This document shows positions 44,339-51,624 of a DNA stretch of 64,000 bases, piece after piece. The notes under the pieces are model-generated. The model saw nothing but the letters and a program-made list of their open reading frames with translations, did not search any database and was not told the origin of the DNA. The number at the start of each line of letters is the position of its first letter. Positions within the stretch are counted from its first letter, which is position 1. Origin of the DNA: Clostridioides sp. (GTDB taxonomy: Bacteria; Bacillota; Clostridia; Peptostreptococcales; Peptostreptococcaceae); the NCBI GenBank assembly GCA_031261505.1, contig JAISJN010000015.1, forward strand, positions 1 through 64,000, given 5' to 3'. The translations under genes were made by a program, and so were the position numbers.

Positions 44339-45571
44339 ATGAAGGGGCTAGTTCTAGAAGGTGGAGGAGCAAGAGGTGCCTATCAAGTAGGTGCGTACGC
44401 GGCTCTTAAGGAAATTGGAATCGAATTTGATGGAGTGGCAGGCACTTCAATCGGAGCTGTTAACGCGGCGTATATAGTACAGGGTGATATAGAAATTATG
44501 AAGAAGGTCTGGCTAGACTACGATTACACTCATTTTATGAATATAGACGAGCAACTTTATGAAAAAGTTAAGGATATATGGTTTTCAACGAAGAATTTTA
44601 ATAATATAATAGATTTAATGTACAGGGCAAAAAATAACGAGGGGATCGATATAGAGCCGTTTAGAGTTTTATTAGAAAAAACTCTAGATGAGTCTGTTAT
44701 AAGAAATTCAAAAAAAGATTTTGGACTTATAACGGTGTATTGGGACAGGAAACTCCACCCTTGTAGACTCTTGCTCGATGATATACCAGAGGGTAGACTA
44801 GTTGAGTACTTGATCGCTAGTTGTAGCCTTCCGATATTTCAATTTAACAAAATAGATGATAAATTGTTTTTAGATGGAGGATTATCTGATAATATTCCAG
44901 TTTCCCTCTTGAAAAATAATGGCTACGATGATATTGTAGTAATTAGGTTAACAGATGACATAGTAGGGAAGATAAATTTATCTAAGCATAATGATATAGC
45001 AATCAAGGTGATAATACCTTCTGAGGATTTGGGCGGCGGCTTGAACAAGGACCATGAAAATGTCGCTAGAATTATGAAACTCGGATATTTGGATGCTATG
45101 AAGGCATATGACAGAATAGACGGTGTAAACTACTTTTTTGAGAAGGAAGACAGGTATGACGAAGATTATTGCTTTGATATGTTTAGAAATTTGAAGACTG
45201 AGGTTGTTGAAAAACTTTGCGATATCCTGATGATAAGAAAAGAACCGAATCTCAGGACATTATTGGAAAACGTTATTCCTAAACTAGGGGAACATCTAGG
45301 CTTGGAAAAAAAATTTTCGTACAGGGAATTATATTATAGTATTTACGAGAAAAAGCTAGAATATAATTCGATAAGCAGGGTTAACCTATACGATTTCAAC
45401 AAGGTTGTACAAATTGTAGGAAAAAATGTGGATTCAGACGACGGGATCGTCGCTGATTTCGGTATACCGATAATTCAGAAGAATATTTCTCTTTTGAGTT
45501 TGAATAAAAACAAGGGTATAAAAATCCTAGTCAATTGCATAATAATAGGCTGGACTGAATATAGGGACTAG
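44339..45571 (+). CDS. Patatin-like phospholipase family protein
   Basis: 410-residue serine lipase-like protein (PF01734). The oxyanion-hole motif GGGARG is at residues 8-13, the nucleophile Ser37 lies in GTSIG, and the catalytic Asp179 in DGGLSDNIPV, so the Ser-Asp dyad is intact. The C-terminal 150 residues are not recognisable. No signal peptide or membrane helix is seen, so it is probably cytosolic or peripheral and hydrolyses acyl lipids. The ATG at 44339 is 11 bp after the stop of the methyltransferase gene, with AGGGGTGAG as ribosome-binding site, so the two are co-transcribed. Why a lipase follows an orphan methyltransferase is unknown, but the pairing appears conserved in C. difficile. 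Confidence 0.85.
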   Translation: MKGLVLEGGGARGAYQVGAYAALKEIGIEFDGVAGTSIGAVNAAYIVQGDIEIMKKVWLDYDYTHFMNIDEQLYEKVKDIWFSTKNFNNIIDLMYRAKNNEGIDIEPFRVLLEKTLDESVIRNSKKDFGLITVYWDRKLHPCRLLLDDIPEGRLVEYLIASCSLPIFQFNKIDDKLFLDGGLSDNIPVSLLKNNGYDDIVVIRLTDDIVGKINLSKHNDIAIKVIIPSEDLGGGLNKDHENVARIMKLGYLDAMKAYDRIDGVNYFFEKEDRYDEDYCFDMFRNLKTEVVEKLCDILMIRKEPNLRTLLENVIPKLGEHLGLEKKFSYRELYYSIYEKKLEYNSISRVNLYDFNKVVQIVGKNVDSDDGIVADFGIPIIQKNISLLSLNKNKGIKILVNCIIIGWTEYRD

Positions 45572-45615
45572 GTTTTGGGTATAAATAAATAAAAGGAAAA
45601 GGGGGAAGACCTATA

Positions 45616-45879
45616 ATGGAAAAAGTTGTAACGATAAAGAATAAGAGTGGGCTTCACGCTAGACCTGCTGGAAGGTTTGTCAAAGAGGCTTCAAAATTTC
45701 GCTCAGATGTAATGTTGAATTACAAGGGAAAGATAGTTAATGCGAAATCTATCATGGGGGTAATGAGCTTAGGATTGTCTCAAGGAGAAGAAGTGACTAT
45801 AACTACAGATGGAATAGATGAAGACAAGGCCATAGAAGCTATGGTTTCGCTTGTAGAAGCAGACTTTGGAGAACAATAG
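45616..45879 (+). CDS. ptsH: HPr phosphocarrier protein of the PTS
   Basis: 87-residue HPr. The phosphorylated histidine is His14 in SGLHARPAG, and the HPr kinase target is Ser45 in [12 protein letters not shown], as expected for Firmicutes where HPr-Ser-P drives catabolite repression with CcpA. It relays phosphate from enzyme I to EIIA proteins in the cytosol. No ptsI follows; the next sequence is a terminator and an 825-bp gap. A strong AAGGGGGAAG ribosome-binding site precedes the start. The gene is probably co-transcribed with patatin (44-bp gap). Confidence 0.95.
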   Translation: MEKVVTIKNKSGLHARPAGRFVKEASKFRSDVMLNYKGKIVNAKSIMGVMSLGLSQGEEVTITTDGIDEDKAIEAMVSLVEADFGEQ

Positions 45880-46140
45880 TCAAAACGTGAATAATATGAA
45901 TTCTTTTGGAAATACTAGTATTAAGATATTTGAAAATCAAGATATTAGTAACGGGTATAATCAGGCGTCGGTATGAATTTTTATATATAGCATTAAGGTT
46001 GAGTATTAGATTTTAATTGTAAGGTTTTACTTTTAAAGACGTTTATGTAAATCTTAAGTTTTAGAGAAAAATGAAAGACGAACATTTTAAGAAATTTAAA
46101 ATGATTCAATCGGCGTTTGAAATATCTGTTTATTATAAAT

Positions 46141-46175
46141 GAAAGAGGAGTGAAGTTGATGCTCCTCTTTCTTTT
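46141..46175 (+). terminator. Intrinsic terminator after ptsH
   Basis: GAAAGAGGAG (46141-46150) pairs with CTCCTCTTTC (46162-46171), followed by TTTT. It lies about 260 bp after the ptsH stop; nothing else was recognised in 45880-46140. Confidence 0.85.
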
Positions 46176-46278
46176 GCATTAAATACTAGAATCTTGACAA
46201 AAATGTTGCAAAAAAACAATAAAATAATAAATTTAATAATTTAATCGCCAAATTTTATCCTTAGAGTCGAAAAATATG

Positions 46279-46429
46279 TTATCCACAGGAAAAAGGCAAA
46301 ATTATCGTTGAAAATCGGTAATTCTTAAAAAATAATCAACAGAATCCACAGGATATTCGAGTTATCCACAGAAAGTGTTTCAAATTTTAAGAAAAATGAA
46401 TGATAAAAATTTAAAAAATTTTATCAACA
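46279..46429 (+). other. DnaA-box cluster in an AT-rich spacer
   Basis: Two perfect TTATCCACA boxes (46279-46287, 46362-46370), a one-mismatch TTATCAACA (46421-46429) and weaker TAATCAACA (46333-46341) and GAATCCACA (46342-46350) all point the same way. The surrounding sequence is extremely AT-rich. No dnaA, dnaN or rnpA is near. It could bind DnaA for titration or local regulation. Within the 825-bp gap (45880-46704) no gene was recognised. Confidence 0.6.
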
Positions 46430-46601
46430 TCTTCTGAAAACGTCATGAATTTAACGAAACGCAAAAAATGCTAAAAAGAATTCAAAAACTACTCTTTTTC
46501 TAATAATTTCTCGCAAAAACGACGAAAACCGAAAAAACGACCTTTGAACTTGAAATTTCAACGAAAAGCATTCCTTAAATATAAAAAATAACAATCTTTG
46601 A

Positions 46602-46635
46602 CCAGTTTTGCGTATATAATGCCCAGTTTAGCGTA
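46602..46635 (+). promoter_or_regulatory. Candidate AgrA/LytTR-binding direct repeat upstream of agrB
   Basis: CCAGTTTTGCGTA (46602-46614) and CCAGTTTAGCGTA (46623-46635) are 21 bp apart, two helical turns. CAGTTTAG-type 9-mers at 21-bp period match the known LytTR-domain site layout (two 9-bp repeats with 12-bp spacing). The pair ends 5 bp before a predicted -35. Confidence 0.6.
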
Positions 46636-46640
46636 AGCTC

Positions 46641-46669
46641 TTGAAATAATTTATTTGAAGAGTTATCCT
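46641..46669 (+). promoter_or_regulatory. Probable promoter of agrBD
   Basis: TTGAAA (46641-46646), 17-bp spacer, TATCCT (46664-46669). The -10 is weak, as expected for an activated promoter. A TATAAT at 46615-46620 between the direct repeats is an alternative -10 but lacks a spaced -35. Confidence 0.5.
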
Positions 46670-46704
46670 TCATTTAAGAGAATACGAAAGGGTGGTATGA
46701 TTAA

Positions 46705-47289
46705 ATGTTTAAATCTGGAGCCGAAAGGATAACGATGGTCATGCTGAACAATAATGTAATTGAGGAAAACGAATTCAACGTATATTCTTACGGAATTGAA
46801 TTACTGATTGCATTTGTTGTAAATATTATAGCAGTATCTATTGTAGGTATATTTTTTGGGAAGCTAATACAGACATTCGTATTTCTTCTTACGTATTGTC
46901 CACTTAGACAGTATGCTGGGGGATATCATGCGGGCAACTACACTAAATGTACATTGACCTTCACAACGCTATTTATAGCGACTATATTAATCATAAACAA
47001 TATAGATATTCAAACATCTCATCTTTTGATTTCAGGGCTGTTGATAGTGAGTTTCCTAGGAATTTCATATCTATCTCCAGTAGAGAGTAGAAACAACCCG
47101 CTTACAGCGTTAGAGAGAAAACATCATAAGAGAGTAGCTATTGCGATATCTGGTGTATACATGTTGTTAAATATTCTATTGATTAATTTAAATATTATTC
47201 CGGACTATATTATTTTTAGCGCCGCAGGACTTATATTAGTTTATATAATGCAGATACTAGCTATTTTAACAGGAAAGAGAACGAATTGA
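46705..47289 (+). CDS. agrB: AgrB, membrane cysteine endopeptidase for the autoinducing peptide
   Basis: 194-residue polytopic membrane protein (PF04647) with about five or six hydrophobic segments. The catalytic pair is His75 and Cys82 in RQYAGGYHAGNYTKC. AgrB removes the C-terminal tail of AgrD through a thioester and catalyses ring closure of the signal peptide. Start ATG is preceded by AAAGGGTGG at a rather long distance. AgrD follows after 22 bp. agrC and agrA are not in the window; in C. difficile the agr1 locus likewise can consist of agrBD only. Confidence 0.92.
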   Translation: MFKSGAERITMVMLNNNVIEENEFNVYSYGIELLIAFVVNIIAVSIVGIFFGKLIQTFVFLLTYCPLRQYAGGYHAGNYTKCTLTFTTLFIATILIINNIDIQTSHLLISGLLIVSFLGISYLSPVESRNNPLTALERKHHKRVAIAISGVYMLLNILLINLNIIPDYIIFSAAGLILVYIMQILAILTGKRTN

Positions 47290-47311
47290 AAATTAGAAAG
47301 GGGGATATTAG

Positions 47312-47440
47312 ATGGCAAATTGTATTAGATGTAGAATGCTAGGAGTATTGGGTACTCTTGCGTTGACATTAGCATTATTGTCAACTAACACCACTTCTTC
47401 TTGGACTATGTACCAACCCAAAATAGGAGAAAAGGTATAG
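47312..47440 (+). CDS. agrD: AgrD, autoinducing peptide precursor (serine-ring type)
   Basis: 42-residue precursor that standard ORF length cut-offs would miss. It starts 22 bp after agrB with AAGGGGGA 6 bp upstream. Structure: a basic, amphipathic leader (MANCIRCRMLGVLG and the hydrophobic LALTLALLS), a core NTTSSWTMY, and the tail QPKIGEKV. By alignment with known AgrD, the cut is expected between Tyr and Gln, giving a five-residue ring SWTMY with Ser at the ring-closing position instead of Cys, hence a lactone. The two cysteines lie in the leader, not the core. Confidence 0.88.
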   Translation: MANCIRCRMLGVLGTLALTLALLSTNTTSSWTMYQPKIGEKV

Positions 47441-47527
47441 TCATATAGCTTAATTTATTTTATTAGAATTATTTGGGATGCATGTGAAATTCCGACACGG
47501 GGGATAGACAAATAGCATAGTTAAGAT

Positions 47528-47571
47528 GAGGGCCTTTGGGGATGGGGAAATATTTCTTAGAGGCTCTTTTT
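47528..47571 (+). terminator. Terminator after agrBD
   Basis: GAGGGCCTTT (47528-47537) pairs, using a few G-U pairs, with AGAGGCTCTT (47560-47569), with a T-run inside and after the right arm. It separates agrBD from scfB. Confidence 0.6.
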
Positions 47572-47621
47572 GTTGCGTTAAACTGCTAAAGAGGCGAGTT
47601 TCGAGCTCAGGATACATAAAA

Positions 47622-47650
47622 TTAACATTTATCCTACATTATGATATAAT
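47622..47650 (+). promoter_or_regulatory. Promoter of scfB
   Basis: TTAACA (47622-47627), 17-bp spacer, perfect TATAAT (47645-47650), 63 bp before the ATG. Confidence 0.75.
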
Positions 47651-47712
47651 TAGAGATAAGATTGTTTTAGAATGTTTAAAAGCAGTTTAATGTAATTATT
47701 GGAGGGAAAGAA

Positions 47713-49101
47713 ATGATACATAAGTTTTCAATGAATGGATACAACATAGTGCTGGACGTCAATGGAGGTTCGGTTCATGTCGTAGATGATTTATCATATA
47801 AGATACTCGATCATTATGAAGATAAGAGTAAGGATGAGATAGTTAATCTGATGAAAGCAGAATACGATGAAGAGTCTATAAGTGGAGCTTACGAGGAAAT
47901 AGAAGCTCTAAAGGATGCTGGTCTTCTATACTCTGAGGATACATACGAAAACCATCCAAGTTTTGTAAATAGAAAACCAGTTGTAAAGGCACTCTGTCTA
48001 CACGTTGCCCACGATTGCAACTTAAAATGCAAATACTGTTTTGCAGCACAAGGCGACTTCGGTGGCGAAAAGGAAATAATGAGCTACGAAGTCGGGAAAC
48101 AAGCACTCGACTACCTTATAGCAAATTCAGGAAACAGAAAAAATCTAGAAGTGGATTTCTTCGGAGGAGAGCCTCTTATGAACTTCGACGTGGTTAAACA
48201 ACTTGTCGAATACGGAAGAAGCGTAGAGAAGGAACACGGAAAAAACATAAGATTTACAATAACTACCAACGGTGTTCTACTAGATGACGAAAAAATCGAC
48301 TATATAAATGAAAATATGCACAACGTCGTACTAAGTCTAGACGGAAGAAGAGAAGTAAACGATAGGATGCGACCTACATTAAACGACAAGGGAAGCTACG
48401 ATATAGTTATGCCTAAGTTTAAGAAACTAGCTGAAAAAAGACCAAAGGATAAATACTATTATATAAGAGGAACATTTACTAGGGATAACCTAAACTTCTC
48501 AAAAGACGTACTTCATTTTGCAGATGAGGGATTCATATCTACATCTGTAGAGCCAGTTGTAGGAGAGGCTAGCAACCCTTACGCACTTAGAGAAGAGGAT
48601 CTACCTACAATATTCAGCGAGTATGAAACTTTTGCAGAGGAATACGCACAGAGACAGCAAAGGGGAGAAGGATTTAAATTCTTCCACTATATGATAGATT
48701 TAAATCAAGGACCTTGCGTAATAAAGAGGATAACAGGATGTGGAGCAGGTAATGAATACCTCGCTATAACTCCTACAGGAGATATATACCCATGTCATCA
48801 ATTTGTCGGAAACGAAGAATTTAAAATGGGAAATATAATGGAAGAAGAAATCAAACTTCCAGAAGAACTTAGAAAGACATTTAGAGAAGCTCATGTTTAC
48901 TCTAAGGAAGATTGTAGAAAATGTTGGAATAAATTCTACTGCTCTGGGGGATGTCATGCAAATGCGATAAACTTCAATGGTGACGTTAGAAAACCGTATA
49001 AACTAGGATGTGAGATGCAGAAGAAACGTACTGAATGTTCTATAATGATTCAGGCAAAACTGATGAGTGAGGAAGAGATATCAGCAGAAGTCGCAAAATA
49101 A
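47713..49101 (+). CDS. scfB: SCIFF (six-cysteine peptide) radical SAM maturase
   Basis: 462-residue radical SAM/SPASM enzyme. An N-terminal peptide-recognition region (about 1-80; IHKFSMNGYNIVLDVNGGSV is the typical start of SCIFF maturases, TIGR03974) is followed by the radical SAM cluster Cys102, Cys106, Cys109 (CNLKCKYC), FFGGEPLMN, and a SPASM domain with CGAGNEYLAITPTGDIYPC and CRKCWNKFYCSGGC. The family installs Cys-to-Thr thioether crosslinks in the SCIFF peptide. The precursor gene scfA normally lies just upstream, but no six-cysteine reading frame is visible within 1 kb on either side. agrD is the nearest small peptide gene, yet it has its own terminator and its core lacks cysteines. 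Confidence 0.9.
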   Translation: MIHKFSMNGYNIVLDVNGGSVHVVDDLSYKILDHYEDKSKDEIVNLMKAEYDEESISGAYEEIEALKDAGLLYSEDTYENHPSFVNRKPVVKALCLHVAHDCNLKCKYCFAAQGDFGGEKEIMSYEVGKQALDYLIANSGNRKNLEVDFFGGEPLMNFDVVKQLVEYGRSVEKEHGKNIRFTITTNGVLLDDEKIDYINENMHNVVLSLDGRREVNDRMRPTLNDKGSYDIVMPKFKKLAEKRPKDKYYYIRGTFTRDNLNFSKDVLHFADEGFISTSVEPVVGEASNPYALREEDLPTIFSEYETFAEEYAQRQQRGEGFKFFHYMIDLNQGPCVIKRITGCGAGNEYLAITPTGDIYPCHQFVGNEEFKMGNIMEEEIKLPEELRKTFREAHVYSKEDCRKCWNKFYCSGGCHANAINFNGDVRKPYKLGCEMQKKRTECSIMIQAKLMSEEEISAEVAK

Positions 49102-49173
49102 CCTGGCGGCAACGAGACTCCGACAATTAGAGTTTGAAAACAATATGCCGACAATAAGGCGAAGGAGAACGTG

Positions 49174-49674
49174 ATGATAAGAAATTTCAAGAAATTCTCA
49201 CCAGAGATAGATGAGGAAGCATTGTATATAGATGAGTCTGCAATGATAATAGGTGATGTCTTGATAGGAAAAGACTGTACTGTCTTGTTTAACGCCGTTA
49301 TCCGCGGTGATGTAGGAAAGATATCTATTGGCGAAGGGACGAACGTGCAAGACAATGTAGTAATTCACGGAGACGGACCTACAGTTATAGGTAAAAACGT
49401 CACAATAGGACATCAGGCTACTATTCACGGCGCTACTATTGGAGATAATACCTTGATAGGTATGGGTTCGATACTATTAGATGAATGTGTAATAGGCGAA
49501 AATTCTATAGTTGCAGCTGGAAGTGTTGTTACTGGACATAAAGAATTTCCAGCGGGTGTCTTGATTATGGGGATGCCAGCTAAGGCAGTAAGACAGCTGA
49601 GCGACGATGAGATAAGGTCAAATGAAGAGGCAGCACAGCTATACAAAGATATGGCTGAGGAATACAGAAGCTAA
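49174..49674 (+). CDS. Gamma-carbonic anhydrase-like hexapeptide-repeat protein
   Basis: 166-residue left-handed beta-helix protein (YrdA/PaaY/CaiE-like). Hexapeptide repeats run through residues 20-140 (IIGDVLIGKDCTVLFNAVIRGD, NVVIHGDG, IGHQATIHGATIG). His residues in VIHGD, IGHQ and TIHG match the trimeric metal site of gamma-class enzymes; carbonic anhydrase activity in this branch is often weak or unproven. ATG at 49174 has AAGGAG 6 bp upstream; GTG at 49171 would be too close. It lies 72 bp after scfB and before a terminator, so is probably co-transcribed; the same adjacency occurs in related genomes to my recollection. Confidence 0.85.
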   Translation: MIRNFKKFSPEIDEEALYIDESAMIIGDVLIGKDCTVLFNAVIRGDVGKISIGEGTNVQDNVVIHGDGPTVIGKNVTIGHQATIHGATIGDNTLIGMGSILLDECVIGENSIVAAGSVVTGHKEFPAGVLIMGMPAKAVRQLSDDEIRSNEEAAQLYKDMAEEYRS

Positions 49675-49692
49675 TTAATGGGAAATATACTA

Positions 49693-49724
49693 GGAGGGAT
49701 ACATCTAAATGAGTATCCCTTCCT
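49693..49724 (+). terminator. Intrinsic terminator
   Basis: GGAGGGATAC (49693-49702) pairs with GTATCCCTTCC (49713-49723), followed by TTT. Confidence 0.8.
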
Positions 49725-49874
49725 TTAGATACAGGCAGTTTTAATATAGGCAATTTTAATTGATTGAGCGCTTAATCGGAGCTGATCCTGTGTTAAATGT
49801 CGACAGCATGTGAGTCGTATTTCTCAAGTTATACATAGTCTAAGAGGATATATTATTTTTAGGAGGTACCCGTT

Positions 49875-51539
49875 TTGAGAATCAGTTACAGATATTTAAA
49901 AAGATACAGAGAAATAGCTCATGTTTTGATGAAGTATGGGTTTACATTTGTGGTAGAAAAACTCAATATCGAGGGTATCGCCTATAAAATACCTATATTC
50001 GACACTTCGGAAGATATAAAGAACATGTCTACGGGCAAGAGGCTCAGACACGCTCTAGAGGACCTAGGACCTACATTTATCAAACTCGGTCAGATTATGA
50101 GCACGAGGAAGGACCTTTTCGACCAAGATATAATAGATGAGTTGTCAAAGCTTAGGGATGATACAAATAAATTCCCTACAGAAGAGGCGGAAAAGATCTT
50201 TGAATCTGAACTAGGAAGTGGAGTCGACGAGGCATTTCTGGAGTTTAATAGAGAGCCTATAGCAGCTGCATCAATAGGCCAGGTCTATGAGGCGAGGCTA
50301 AAGAGCGGAGAAGAGGTAATAGTAAAGGTTCAAAGACCTAATATAGAAAAGATAATAAAATCTGACCTACATATACTCAGGATGGTAGCAAACACCCTAA
50401 AGGACGTGCTAAAGGACTTTAAGCTGGATATGCCGAGCATGGTAGAGGAGTTTGAAACTCAGATTTTAAGGGAACTGGACTACAACTTTGAGGCCATAAG
50501 CGCTATCAAGTTTAAGAATATATTTAAAAACAGTGAAGAGGTGTATATCCCAGAGGTGTACATGGATTTGTCCACAAGTAAGATATTGGTGCTTGAAAAG
50601 ATAAATGGTATTAAATTAAGCGACGTCGACGAGATAAACAGACGTGGCTGGGATGCGAATAAGATAGCCAATATTGGTATAAGATCATTTTTCGTGCAGG
50701 TATTAGGAGCTGGTTTTTTCCACGCCGACCCACATCCAGGAAATATATTTGTAATAGACAAAGGTAAAATATCGTATATAGACTTCGGTATGATTGGAAT
50801 AATAGACAAGAAGACGCTAAAACTGCTCAACAACATATCTCTTGCAGTAGTCCATAGAAATGTGGACAAGATAATATACTATCTAACTGAAATAGAGGCG
50901 ATACCAAACGATACAAATTTGACGGGATTTAAACAGGATATGCTCTATCTCATGCATTTTTACTACGATGTGCCTCTTGAAAGGCTAAGCATGACAGAGA
51001 TATTAAACGAGGTATTTAGATTCTTTAGAAAATATGGAGTAGTGGTGCCAAATCAGCTTATAATGCTGGCTAAGACAATTATTATCCTAGAGGGAACGGC
51101 TAGACTTATAGACCCTACTTTCTCAATAGACAGCTTGGGCAAGGAGTTTTTGAAGCATTACTACAAAGATAGACTTAAATTCAAGGACAGGATTGGAGAT
51201 TCTATAGAGGAGGTAGACGAGGTTTTACTAGACTTAAAGTCGATACCAAAACAGCTGAAGTCAATACTTAAAAACATAGAGAAAAATGATATTAAGCTCG
51301 AGATACAAGATGTAAAAATGACGAAACTCGAGAAGGTATTGGTCGAGTTCACTCAGCAGATATCTTTATCCCTAGTATTAGCTGCACTTATCATAGGTTC
51401 GGCGACTATTATATCATCTCCTAATATAGCGAGCAATTACTGGGTTAGGTTAATTGCTTTTATAGGATTCTTTACTTCGTTTATAGTAGGTCTCCTATTG
51501 ATTATAAAAAGCCTGAGGGCAAAGTACAAAAAGGATTAA
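49875..51539 (+). CDS. UbiB/ABC1 (ADCK)-family atypical kinase
   Basis: 554-residue protein of the ABC1/UbiB family (PF03109). TTG start with AGGAGG 8 bp upstream. Signature elements: KxGQ helix (LGPTFIKLGQIMSTR near 68), Ala-rich loop AAASIGQV (about residue 135) in place of a glycine-rich loop, VKVQRP lysine, HADPHPGN catalytic loop (near 288) and DFG (near 306). The C terminus has two hydrophobic helices (about 498-545), so it is membrane-bound. Family members act as ATPases in ubiquinone or other isoprenoid lipid metabolism; the role in anaerobic Firmicutes is unclear. It stands alone between two gaps. Confidence 0.88.
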   Translation: MRISYRYLKRYREIAHVLMKYGFTFVVEKLNIEGIAYKIPIFDTSEDIKNMSTGKRLRHALEDLGPTFIKLGQIMSTRKDLFDQDIIDELSKLRDDTNKFPTEEAEKIFESELGSGVDEAFLEFNREPIAAASIGQVYEARLKSGEEVIVKVQRPNIEKIIKSDLHILRMVANTLKDVLKDFKLDMPSMVEEFETQILRELDYNFEAISAIKFKNIFKNSEEVYIPEVYMDLSTSKILVLEKINGIKLSDVDEINRRGWDANKIANIGIRSFFVQVLGAGFFHADPHPGNIFVIDKGKISYIDFGMIGIIDKKTLKLLNNISLAVVHRNVDKIIYYLTEIEAIPNDTNLTGFKQDMLYLMHFYYDVPLERLSMTEILNEVFRFFRKYGVVVPNQLIMLAKTIIILEGTARLIDPTFSIDSLGKEFLKHYYKDRLKFKDRIGDSIEEVDEVLLDLKSIPKQLKSILKNIEKNDIKLEIQDVKMTKLEKVLVEFTQQISLSLVLAALIIGSATIISSPNIASNYWVRLIAFIGFFTSFIVGLLLIIKSLRAKYKKD

Positions 51540-51554
51540 GATAAAAATGATAAT

Positions 51555-51590
51555 AAGATAGAAATTAATAATTAAGATAGAAATTAATAA
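51555..51590. repeat. Two-copy 17-bp tandem repeat upstream of recJ
   Basis: AAGATAGAAATTAATAA occurs at 51555-51571 and 51574-51590 (19-bp period) in the short gap before recJ. No function is assigned. Confidence 0.8.
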
Positions 51591-51624
51591 GTACAGACAA
51601 AAATCGAGGAAAGGGGGTAGTTTG

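Noticed and set aside
46279-46429. Chromosomal replication origin
   Set aside because: DnaA boxes are present, but dnaA, dnaN, rpmH and rnpA are absent and the gene order is of a different chromosomal region. Kept only as a DnaA-box cluster.
47312-47440. agrD as substrate of the downstream radical SAM enzyme
   Set aside because: A terminator and a separate promoter divide them, the AgrD core lacks Cys, and the enzyme has the SCIFF maturase N terminus.
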